A DNA stretch of 30,270 bases from an uncultured Prevotella sp. (GTDB taxonomy: Bacteria; Bacteroidota; Bacteroidia; Bacteroidales; Bacteroidaceae): positions 1-30,270 of the forward strand of contig CALFIY010000068.1 in the NCBI GenBank assembly GCA_937877595.1. Direction: 5' to 3'. Made by a program: the position numbers and the translations under genes. The notes beneath the pieces were generated by a model, which did not search any database, had not been told where the DNA came from, and was given only the letters and a program-made list of their open reading frames with translations. Shown here one piece after another: positions 1 through 6,503 of the stretch. Each line of letters begins with the position of its first letter. The first letter of the stretch is position 1.

Positions 1-480
1 CCATTGACTCAGTAGCCATAGCGTCGACAGCCTCCACGCCCGTGAAAATGTTGGCGTCCTGTCCGTCTATGGCTTTGAGCGTGTGAAAGTCCGCATCGAT
101 TTTGCCGTTGCTGAAAATATTTTTGGCACGCCGAACATTTACGACAGTGCCCTCGCCCGATAAGCCCTTCGCGAAAACCAAATTGCCGTCAACAAAGACA
201 TCTTCGACGACTTTAATCGGGATAGTGTCGCCTTCTTGCAAGGTCTTCGAGCTAACGGGAATGGTCGTTGCGACTTTGATTAAGATGTCCATTGGAACGG
301 AGATTTGAGTTATCGGCAAAATCTCTTGACCGTAGGAAGCTTTAGCCAGGGCGCGAATCCTATCGTTGAAAGTGCCTTCGGTTACCTTACCTAAAATTTC
401 ATTCTCCAAAGCTACAAGCCGTTTATCAACGCCGCCGCTCTGTACTTCGTGGCTGATATTCCATTCCAAAGCATTAATCT
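1..480 (-). other. Foreign-looking C-terminal segment of the sugar-porter frame
   Basis: This stretch encodes ALEWNISHEVQSGGVDKRL, LVALENEILGKVTEGTFNDR and later ISVPMDILIKVATTIPV. The first two look like repeated 'leucine-glutamate register plus tgal/drl' units seen in cell-surface or S-layer-associated proteins of Negativicutes and other Firmicutes; that resemblance is recalled, not searched. Leucine here is mostly TTG, TTA or CTT and isoleucine often ATT, whereas the porter part uses CTG/CTC and ATC. The GC content is visibly lower (about 43% in a line I counted against about 58% in the porter). It has nothing in common with MFS helices 7-12. It is probably from another organism. Confidence 0.6.
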
Positions 481-1237
481 TAGCCAAAATGCGCTCGGCC
501 ACATCGTCACGACCGATAGAGACAAGGTAGCGCGGTGTCTCGGGCACGAAGCAGATGAGCAGTGCGAAGAGTCCTGCTGGAACGGCCTCGCTGCCGAACA
601 TGTGGCGCCAGCTGGTGGCGATGGTCCAGGCATCCTGCTGCTTCGTGGCATCAATGGCATCTTCTGTGGCTACGAAGATCACATCGGTATGGCCCGACAT
701 GATGAGGAAGCACACGAAGAACACCACCAGCTGGCCGAAGATGATGGCAAACTGGTTCCACGACACGAGCATGCCGCGAATCTTCGACGGAGCCACCTCG
801 CCGATGTACATGGGGCAGATGGCCGATGCCAGTCCTACGCCTATGCCACCGATGATGCGGTAGAAGTTGAACATGACAAGCAGTCCCAGCGTTGGCTTTC
901 CCTCTTCGAAGAACAGAAACTCAGGATACATTGACCCCAGGGCTGAAATGAAAAAGAGCAGGCCAGCTATGATGAGCGAGCGCTTGCGTCCCATTTTTGT
1001 CGCTAACACGCCGGAGAGGGCCGAGCCGATGATGCAGCCCGCCAGGGCCGACGAGATGGTGAGACCATGCAGTCCCAGTGTGTATTTGAAGTCGGTGGCA
1101 CCCAGGAAGAATGCCTTCAGCCCCGGTCCTGCACCATTCACCACCGCCGTGTCATAGCCGAAAAGCAGTCCGCCCAGCACGGCCACCATCACAATACCAA
1201 TCAGGTAGCCTTTGCTACCTTTATCTGTGTTTGCCAT
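1..1237 (-). CDS. Sugar porter (MFS) N-terminal half running in frame into unrelated sequence; open at window edge
   Basis: From the ATG at 1237 the first ~250 residues are a sugar porter of the major facilitator superfamily, an inner-membrane H+/sugar symporter type. Visible motifs are GGLLFGYDTAVVNGA in helix 1, MGRKRS in the loop after helix 2, the R-IIGGIGVG segment, GEVAPSKIRG after helix 4, and FVPETPRYL at the end of helix 6. The start lies 10 bases after the galM stop, so the two are probably one transcript and would import and epimerise a hexose. Normal family length is about 450-480 residues. From about residue 250 onward, where the central loop and helices 7-12 should follow, the frame stays open but membrane segments cease. 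The sequence becomes soluble, lower in GC and different in codon choice. No stop occurs before base 1. As written this cannot be a working transporter. Confidence 0.85.
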   Translation of the reverse strand, partial: MANTDKGSKGYLIGIVMVAVLGGLLFGYDTAVVNGAGPGLKAFFLGATDFKYTLGLHGLTISSALAGCIIGSALSGVLATKMGRKRSLIIAGLLFFISALGSMYPEFLFFEEGKPTLGLLVMFNFYRIIGGIGVGLASAICPMYIGEVAPSKIRGMLVSWNQFAIIFGQLVVFFVCFLIMSGHTDVIFVATEDAIDATKQQDAWTIATSWRHMFGSEAVPAGLFALLICFVPETPRYLVSIGRDDVAERILAKINALEWNISHEVQSGGVDKRLVALENEILGKVTEGTFNDRIRALAKASYGQEILPITQISVPMDILIKVATTIPVSSKTLQEGDTIPIKVVEDVFVDGNLVFAKGLSGEGTVVNVRRAKNIFSNGKIDADFHTLKAIDGQDANIFTGVEAVDAMATESM

Positions 1238-1247
1238 ATATTTCTGT

Positions 1248-2459
1248 TTATAAAGTTGAGAATTTATAGGCAGCATGGCTGAAGTAGGTCTCGCCGGGCT
1301 TCAGAACAGGACTTGCCCATTCCATGGGGTTCATCATCCATTTGTTGGGGCTGTCGGGATACTTCTGGCTCTCTAAGCAGACGCTGACGTGCTGTGGATA
1401 GACCAGGCCGTTCTTGTGGTGAATGTTCACTTCGTTGCCAACACCCTGGAAATTGCCGCTATACACCTGCACGCCGGGCTCGTTGGTGAACATCTCCATA
1501 AAGATACCCGTCTTAGGGCTGTAGAGCGTGGCGCACACCTCCTTGTCGTTGCCGGCGGTGTTCAGGCAGAAATTATGGTCGTAGCCATGAGCATTCTTAA
1601 TCTGGTCATAGTCCGATTTGATGCTGTCGCCCAGGGCATGGGGTGTGCGGAAGTCCATAGGAGTGCCATCCACGGGACGAATCTCGCCTGTTGTCATGTA
1701 GGAAGCATCGCTGGGCGTGAAGTTGTCGGCATTCACGAAGAGCACCATGTCGTAGCCGGGCTGAGTGAAGTCGCCGCTCAGGTTGTAGTAGTTGTGGTTG
1801 GTCTGGTTGATGATGGTCTCCTTGTCGGTAGTAGCCTCCCAGGTGATGTCGAGGATGTTGTCAGCCGTCACCTTGTAGGTGGTTACGGCCGTCACCGTGC
1901 CGGGGAATCCGTTCTCGCCGTCGGGAGCCACGATGGTCAGCTTCAGCGTCTGTTCGTCGGGCTGCTCGGCTTTGTAGACCTGGTTCATCCATCCCGTGTT
2001 GCCACCGCCATGCAGACAGTGGCGGGCGCCGTTGCCCGTATCGTTCTGGCGCAGCTGGTAGACAGGTGCGTCGTAGACGGAATCGAGCGAGAATTTGCCG
2101 TCATTGATACGGTTGGCATAACGGCCTACGCTTGAGCCGTAGTCGGTGGGAGAGTTCAGCGTGTCGGCGTACTGGTGGATGTTGTCGAAACCCAGCACGA
2201 CATCGGTGGGGGTGCCGTCGCGGTCGGGCACGACAAGGCTTACCACACGGCCACCGTAGTTGGTGATGCACACTTCCATGCCGCTCTGGTTCTTCAGCGT
2301 GTAGAGCTTCACTTCCTCACCTTTGATAATAGTGTCAAACTGGGCTGGGTTCAGTCCCGATAGCGTTAGCTGTGCTTCAGTCTGCGAACCGCCACAAGCT
2401 GTAAGCATGAGTGCAGCTGTGGCGCCCATGCATAACAGAGTTCCTTTAAGTTTTTTCAT
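1248..2459 (-). CDS. galM: Aldose 1-epimerase (mutarotase), lipoprotein
   Basis: Interconverts alpha and beta anomers of galactose or glucose ahead of phosphorylation. The 403-residue product begins with a lipoprotein signal ending in the lipobox LTAC (Cys 22), so it is predicted to be a lipid-anchored envelope protein, as Bacteroidetes GalM commonly is. Family landmarks are RHCLHGGG, the catalytic-histidine segment NQTNHNYYNLSG, PGVQVYSGNF, and the C-terminal catalytic-glutamate segment CLESQKYPDSPN. Length is slightly above the 340-390 typical of the family because of the signal and linker. It has its own promoter at 2515-2546 and leads into the sugar-porter gene 10 bases downstream, which fits a hexose uptake operon. 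Confidence 0.95.
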   Translation of the reverse strand: MKKLKGTLLCMGATAALMLTACGGSQTEAQLTLSGLNPAQFDTIIKGEEVKLYTLKNQSGMEVCITNYGGRVVSLVVPDRDGTPTDVVLGFDNIHQYADTLNSPTDYGSSVGRYANRINDGKFSLDSVYDAPVYQLRQNDTGNGARHCLHGGGNTGWMNQVYKAEQPDEQTLKLTIVAPDGENGFPGTVTAVTTYKVTADNILDITWEATTDKETIINQTNHNYYNLSGDFTQPGYDMVLFVNADNFTPSDASYMTTGEIRPVDGTPMDFRTPHALGDSIKSDYDQIKNAHGYDHNFCLNTAGNDKEVCATLYSPKTGIFMEMFTNEPGVQVYSGNFQGVGNEVNIHHKNGLVYPQHVSVCLESQKYPDSPNKWMMNPMEWASPVLKPGETYFSHAAYKFSTL

Positions 2460-2514
2460 CAGTTTGATGGTTTTTAAGTTATAATGCTTTTTTTTGAGTT
2501 TTAGATTTTGGGTG

Positions 2515-2546
2515 TAAAGTTACACATTATTTGCGATATGACCAAA
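2515..2546 (-). promoter_or_regulatory. galM promoter, Bacteroidetes type
   Basis: On the minus strand TTTG (2543-2546) is followed after 20 bases by TAACTTTA (2515-2522), one mismatch from the Bacteroidetes consensus TAnnTTTG. Transcription would begin near 2508, leaving a leader of about 50 bases before the galM ATG. Confidence 0.65.
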
Positions 2547-2656
2547 TATCTTTTCTTCAAATTGTTCGCAATAGTATTTTTTAACGGACGTGCGCGTTCT
2601 TGCTTACTACCTTACTTCGCATACCACGAGAAAAAAAACAAAGAACTTGAAAAACA

Positions 2657-2688
2657 TTTGTTTTTCTCGCTTATTCTTCGTAACTTTG
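2657..2688 (+). promoter_or_regulatory. Promoter for the helicase-TrpD reading frame
   Basis: TTTG (2657-2660), 20 bases, TAACTTTG (2681-2688): an exact match to the Bacteroidetes vegetative promoter. It would start a transcript near 2695 with a leader of about 200 bases. That leader carries the palindromic element at 2698-2785 and a short ORF at 2849-2896. Confidence 0.75.
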
Positions 2689-2697
2689 CAGCGTCCA

Positions 2698-2785
2698 AGT
2701 AGGAGGTGCGGCATCCCTGCCGCACAACGGTGTTCGGCAGGAATGCCGCACAACACTGTTCGGCAGGAATGCCGAACTTCCTACT
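2698..2785. repeat. Triple palindrome inside a long inverted repeat (REP/BIME-like)
   Basis: Three 20-23 bp units lie at 2706-2728, 2732-2754 and 2758-2777, each a palindrome around GCGGCA/TGCCG(C/A). Unit 1 (2706-2725) has a perfect 8-bp stem with loop TCCC. Unit 3 (2758-2777) has a perfect 8-bp stem GTTCGGCA/TGCCGAAC. Unit 2 has one mismatch. The whole is bracketed by 24-base arms (2698-2721 and 2762-2785) that pair with three mismatches, beginning AGTAGGA and ending TCCTACT. The form is that of an extragenic palindromic repeat. It sits just downstream of the start point of the plus-strand promoter, so it would be transcribed in the leader. Confidence 0.8.
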
Positions 2786-2848
2786 GCAAAGCGGTGAAAT
2801 AACCGTCAGTTATATAGAAGCAAACTTTTCGAAATATCGAAAGCAGAC

Positions 2849-2896
2849 ATGAATAACAACAAGAAGCGTATTTCCAGAAAAACAGAACCTCCATGA
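2849..2896 (+). CDS. 15-codon leader ORF overlapping the helicase-TrpD start
   Basis: ATG at 2849 opens a short frame encoding MNNNKKRISRKTEPP. It ends at TGA 2894-2896, overlapping the ATG at 2893 in the ATGA arrangement used for translational coupling. It lies in the leader of the promoter at 2657-2688. It contains no tryptophan and is lysine/arginine rich, so it is not a trp attenuator peptide. It could be chance: frames this short are common. The exact ATGA overlap is the only reason to record it. Confidence 0.3.
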   Translation: MNNNKKRISRKTEPP

Positions 2897-4323
2897 CCTT
2901 AAACAGCAACCGCAGCACAAGCCAGCAGACCGAGAGCTCCGAGACAACGGTGCCGCTCGACACCCATGCGTTCAACACAGAACAGCAGACCGTGGTCAGG
3001 GCAACAGGGGGCTACCACCTGGTGCTGGCTCCGCCGGGCTGCGGCAAGACGGCAGTGCTGGCCGAGCGCATAGCCTGGGCTCACAGCCAGGGAGTGGACT
3101 ACAGCGACATGGCCTGCCTGACCTTCACCAACCGCGCCGCCCGGGGCATGCGCGAGCGCATCCTGCAGCGGCTGGGCGACAGCGAGGGTCTGGACCAGCT
3201 GTTCATCGGCAACGTGCACCGTTTCTGCTCGCATTTCCTGTTTCACGAGAACATTGTCCCGGAACATACCACCGTCATCGATACCGACACCAGCATCAGC
3301 ATCCTGACCGACTACATGGGCGAGGAAGAGCTGAAAGTGCTGGCAGAAGCCAAGCACCGACAGCGCTACTCGCAAATCATCAACCTGCAACACCTGATGC
3401 ACCAGTGCGAGCACCAATACCCCGGCAAGCTGATGGTACACCGCGATGCGCTGCCCCCAGCGGCACTGAAAGAACTGTGCATCGCCTTCAACCTGGATTA
3501 TAGTCAGAAGAGCACCATCGACCTCTACCGGCATGCCGACCGCTATATCGACGTGGTAGGCACCGGAGGCGACCGCAAAAACACATTCAACATCTCGACA
3601 ACGAGTTGCTTCGTCATTGCCGGCGCTGGCTATAAGGTGGCCAAACACGGCAACTATGCCGCCACGTCCACCAGCGGTGCATCAAATGTCATTGCCCAGC
3701 ACGGCGTGACCTTCACTGCTGATATCGACCGCCTTAACCGCAGTCTGAACGAGGCAGGCATAGTCTATCTGCATGCCCAACTCTTTGCCAAGGCAATGAA
3801 ATTTGTCGGCCCGATACGCAAAGCCCTGCAGTTTCCGACCATTTTCAATCTGCTCGGCCCTCTGGTCAATCCGTCACAGCCGCAGTGCCAGTTGCTGGGT
3901 GTCGCCACGCTCGACCAGATGCGCCTTTACAGCAACGTCTATCAGAAGATAGGCATCGACTACTGCATTGTAAATTCTATTGACGGCTACGACGAAATAT
4001 CGCTCACTGGCGACTTCAAGGTTACGACAAACGACTACGAACGCGTATTCTCGCCCAGCGACCTGGGCTTCGACATTGCCAAACCCGAGGAACTTGTGGG
4101 CGGTGCCACGGAAGAAGAGGCTGCTGCCATCTTTGACGCCGTGCTTGAAAACCGCGCCCTGCCGGCTCAGAAAAACATTGTGCTGGCCAACGCCGCCTTC
4201 GGCATACAGGTGCTTGAGAAAGGCAAGAAGGACATCGACGAGTGCATCGCCATAGCGCGTGAGTCGATAGACAGCGGCAGTGCGCTGCGCACATTCAAAA
4301 AATTCGTGGAACTCAACAGTTAG
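2893..4323 (+). CDS. trpD: In-frame fusion: UvrD-type helicase N-terminus + anthranilate phosphoribosyltransferase lacking its N-terminal domain
   Basis: Residues 1 to ~217 are the start of a superfamily 1A (UvrD/PcrA-like) helicase: Q-motif-like FNTEQQTVV, Walker A LAPPGCGKT (46-53), motif Ia CLTFTNRAARGM, and motif Ib IGNVHRFC. Motifs II to VI, including the DExx box, are absent, so it cannot work as a helicase. From ~residue 219 the protein is TrpD, which joins anthranilate to PRPP: GTGGDRKNTFNIST (PRPP loop; the residue after GGD is usually Gly, here Arg), KHGN, and LLGPLVNP, ending at residue 476. TrpD is normally ~330 residues; its N-terminal ~70-75-residue helical part, which forms the dimer interface, is missing. 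trpC follows after 6 bases. The helicase half is richer in GC than the TrpD half. Both halves are confidently recognised; whether the joined gene exists in a cell is doubtful. Confidence 0.85.
   Translation: MTLNSNRSTSQQTESSETTVPLDTHAFNTEQQTVVRATGGYHLVLAPPGCGKTAVLAERIAWAHSQGVDYSDMACLTFTNRAARGMRERILQRLGDSEGLDQLFIGNVHRFCSHFLFHENIVPEHTTVIDTDTSISILTDYMGEEELKVLAEAKHRQRYSQIINLQHLMHQCEHQYPGKLMVHRDALPPAALKELCIAFNLDYSQKSTIDLYRHADRYIDVVGTGGDRKNTFNISTTSCFVIAGAGYKVAKHGNYAATSTSGASNVIAQHGVTFTADIDRLNRSLNEAGIVYLHAQLFAKAMKFVGPIRKALQFPTIFNLLGPLVNPSQPQCQLLGVATLDQMRLYSNVYQKIGIDYCIVNSIDGYDEISLTGDFKVTTNDYERVFSPSDLGFDIAKPEELVGGATEEEAAAIFDAVLENRALPAQKNIVLANAAFGIQVLEKGKKDIDECIAIARESIDSGSALRTFKKFVELNS
3541..3555 (+). 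other. Helicase/TrpD junction
   Basis: The last residues I can read as helicase are LYRHADRY (211-218). In this family the next residues should continue to the DExx box (motif II). The first residues I can read as TrpD are IDVVGTGGD (219-227). The switch is therefore inside or next to bases 3541-3555, with no stop, linker or repeat between the parts. Confidence 0.7.
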
Positions 4324-4329
4324 CAAGAG

Positions 4330-5118
4330 ATGGCCGACATATTAGAAGACATCGTTGCCCACAAGCGCCGCGAGTTGGCCATCTTCAAGGAGGCTCTCCC
4401 CGAACATCAACTCCATGCCATGGTCGAGCCGCTTCTTGAAGCCGCCACGCCATCACTGTCGCATGCGCTGACATCTTCGGCCACGGGAATCATTGCCGAG
4501 TTCAAGCGCCGCTCACCGTCGCGCGGATGGATAAAGGAAGAGGGGCGCGCCGAGGTCATACCGCTGTCCTACGAGCGCAATGGCGCTGCCGCCATTTCGA
4601 TACTCGCCGACGAGCACTTCTTCGGAGGCGCCGACAGTTTCATCGCCACGGCTCGCAAGTCAGGAGTGACTATCCCCATACTCTACAAAAATTTTGTCAT
4701 CGACGAGTATCAACTTTTTCAGGCACGGCGGTGCGGCGCATCGGCTGTTCTGCTGATTGCCGCATGCCTGAGTATTGCCGGATGTAGGCAGTTGCTCGCC
4801 ACGGCCCGCCAACTGGGACTGGAAGTGCTGCTCGAGATGCATGCCGAACATGAACTGGAATACGCAGCCTTGCAGCCCGACGTCTGCGGCATCAACAACC
4901 GCAACCTCGGCACGTTTGTGACCGACGTGGGAAACAGTTACAGACTCGCCGAACTGCTGCCGCGCGATGCCGTTAAGGTAAGCGAAAGCGGCATCAGCAA
5001 TCCTGCCACGGTGCGCGACCTGCGCCGGGCGGGCTTCAGAGGCTTCCTGATAGGCGAAACGTTTATGAAGACAGCCGACCCGGGTCTGTCATTGCACAAC
5101 TTTATTGAGCAAATATGA
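4330..5118 (+). CDS. trpC: Indole-3-glycerol-phosphate synthase
   Basis: Closes CdRP to indole-3-glycerol phosphate, the fourth step from chorismate to tryptophan, in the cytoplasm. The 262 residues are a normal single-function TIM barrel. Recognisable motifs are EFKRRSPSRGWI with the catalytic-region lysine near the N-terminus, ADEHFFGGADSF, PILYKNFVIDEYQ, the strand with INNRNLGTF, VSESGISNP, and the phosphate-binding GFLIGETFMK. It starts 6 bases after the TrpD stop, and its end overlaps the trpF start by four bases (ATGA), so it is a member of the trp transcript with coupled translation. Confidence 0.97.
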   Translation: MADILEDIVAHKRRELAIFKEALPEHQLHAMVEPLLEAATPSLSHALTSSATGIIAEFKRRSPSRGWIKEEGRAEVIPLSYERNGAAAISILADEHFFGGADSFIATARKSGVTIPILYKNFVIDEYQLFQARRCGASAVLLIAACLSIAGCRQLLATARQLGLEVLLEMHAEHELEYAALQPDVCGINNRNLGTFVTDVGNSYRLAELLPRDAVKVSESGISNPATVRDLRRAGFRGFLIGETFMKTADPGLSLHNFIEQI

Positions 5119-5720
5119 TAAAAGTCTGTGGCATGCGCGATGCGCAGAACATTAGCGACGTGGAAAGTCTTGGAGTGGACTGGATGGGACTGATTTTCGC
5201 CCCACGCTCTCCTCGGTTTGTAAGCACAAAGCCTGCCTATCTGCCAGAAAAGGCAAGGCGAGTGGGCGTGTTTGTCGATGCCGACATCAGCACCGTGGCA
5301 CAGCGTACAAGCGAATACGGCCTACATCTCGTCCAGTTGCACGGCCATGAAGACTGCAATTACATTGCCGCGCTACGTAGCACACTGCCTGCCACGCCTG
5401 TCATCAAGGCTGTCAGCATTGCCGATGCCGACGACATTGCGAATGCTGCTGTCTATGACGGCGTTGCCGACTACTTGCTGTTCGACACCAAGAGCAACGT
5501 GGCTGGCGGCAGCGGCAGGAAGTTTGACTGGAACGTCCTCGACAGTTACAAAGGCGACACCCCGTTTCTGCTCAGCGGCGGCATCGGCCCCGACGACGGT
5601 GCACTGCTGCGCGCCATAAGCCATCCGCGACTGGCAGGCTTCGATCTCAACTCACGCTTTGAGACGGAACCTGCAATGAAAGACATCAACAAGTTAAAAA
5701 ATTTTCTGAACACACTATGA
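5115..5720 (+). CDS. trpF: Phosphoribosylanthranilate isomerase
   Basis: Amadori isomerisation of PRA to CdRP, the step before TrpC. The 201 residues form a complete small TIM barrel. KVCGMRD at residues 3-9 carries the catalytic cysteine, LIFAPRSPRFV and VQLHGHE are typical strands, and LFDTKS-(N)-VAGGSG carries the catalytic aspartate. LSGGIGPDD and GFDLNSRFE form the phosphate-binding end. Asparagine-serine-arginine replaces the usual valine-serine-serine/glycine in the last motif (commonly GxDVNSxxE), a mild variation. The start overlaps trpC by ATGA and the end overlaps trpA by ATGA. In many enteric bacteria trpC and trpF are fused; here they are separate, as is usual in Bacteroidetes. 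Confidence 0.96.
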   Translation: MIKVCGMRDAQNISDVESLGVDWMGLIFAPRSPRFVSTKPAYLPEKARRVGVFVDADISTVAQRTSEYGLHLVQLHGHEDCNYIAALRSTLPATPVIKAVSIADADDIANAAVYDGVADYLLFDTKSNVAGGSGRKFDWNVLDSYKGDTPFLLSGGIGPDDGALLRAISHPRLAGFDLNSRFETEPAMKDINKLKNFLNTL

Positions 5721-6493
5721 ATAAAATCAATCAACTCTTTGCCGGTGCCAACGACAGGAAACTGCTGTCGCTCTACTTCTGTGCCGGCTGTCCCACGCTC
5801 AATGGCACCGCCGATGTCATTCTTACTCTTCAGCGGCGCGGCATTTCTATGATAGAAGTGGGCATTCCTTTCAGCGACCCGATGGCCGACGGACCTGTGA
5901 TACAGGATGCTGCTACGCGAGCACTGAAAAACGGAATGACACTGAAGTTGCTGTTTGAGCAACTGAAGAGCATAAAAGAGCAGGTTGAAATCCCACTGCT
6001 GCTAATGGGCTATCTGAACCCCATAATGCAGTTTGGCATTGAGGAGTTTTGCGCTGCCTGTGTGGAGAGTGGCGTTAGCGGCATGATAATTCCCGACTTG
6101 CCTTTCGACGATTATCTGTCGGAAGTAAAACCAGTAGCCGACCGCTATGACCTGCGCGTCGTTATGCTTATCACTCCGGAGACTTCGGAAGAGCGAATAC
6201 GCTTTATAGATGAGCACACCGACGGTTTCATATACATGGTGTCGTCGGCAGCAACAACCGGAGCGCAGCAGAGTTTCGATGAAGCAAAGCAGGCTTACTT
6301 CCGGCGCATTAACAGCATGCACCTGAGAAATCCACGAATGATAGGATTTGGCATAAGCAACAGACAGACACTGGAGTCGGCACAGCAAAATGCCGCAGGC
6401 GCCATCATCGGCTCAAAGTTTGTTAGTCTGCTGGCAGAAACAAACAGTGCGGAGCAAGCCGTCGACCGACTCTTCTCCGCACTGCAGCAGTAG
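5717..6493 (+). CDS. trpA: Tryptophan synthase alpha chain
   Basis: Cleaves indole-3-glycerol phosphate to indole, which is channelled to the beta chain. The 258 residues are of normal length. The catalytic glutamate lies in IEVGIPFSDPMADGPVIQ and the aspartate partner in the same stretch (ADGPVIQ). PLLLMGYLNPI and IIPDLPFDD are standard. The loop usually written SxxGVTG reads SSAATTGAQ here, and GFGISNR and GAIIGSKFV form the phosphate site. The trpB partner is not in the window; in related genomes it normally lies at the upstream end of this operon, beyond the apparent breakpoint in trpD. The gene converges on ddh with only 10 bases between stops and no obvious terminator hairpin. Confidence 0.96.
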   Translation: MNKINQLFAGANDRKLLSLYFCAGCPTLNGTADVILTLQRRGISMIEVGIPFSDPMADGPVIQDAATRALKNGMTLKLLFEQLKSIKEQVEIPLLLMGYLNPIMQFGIEEFCAACVESGVSGMIIPDLPFDDYLSEVKPVADRYDLRVVMLITPETSEERIRFIDEHTDGFIYMVSSAATTGAQQSFDEAKQAYFRRINSMHLRNPRMIGFGISNRQTLESAQQNAAGAIIGSKFVSLLAETNSAEQAVDRLFSALQQ

Positions 6494-6503
6494 ACGTTCT
6501 TTA

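Noticed and set aside
2698..2785. CRISPR array
   Set aside because: The units are palindromes with 3-4 base gaps in alternating orientation; there are no spacers of even length and no cas genes.
2899..3648. 249-codon minus-strand frame opposite the helicase segment
   Set aside because: It spans the helicase/TrpD junction in antisense and shows no family motif; the plus-strand motifs (Walker A, GTGGD) are decisive.
2893..4323. A true new helicase-phosphoribosyltransferase enzyme
   Set aside because: Both parts lack pieces needed for function, the cut in each falls inside a domain rather than between domains, and another in-frame cut of the same kind occurs 3 kb away. Kept as a finding but not as the preferred reading.
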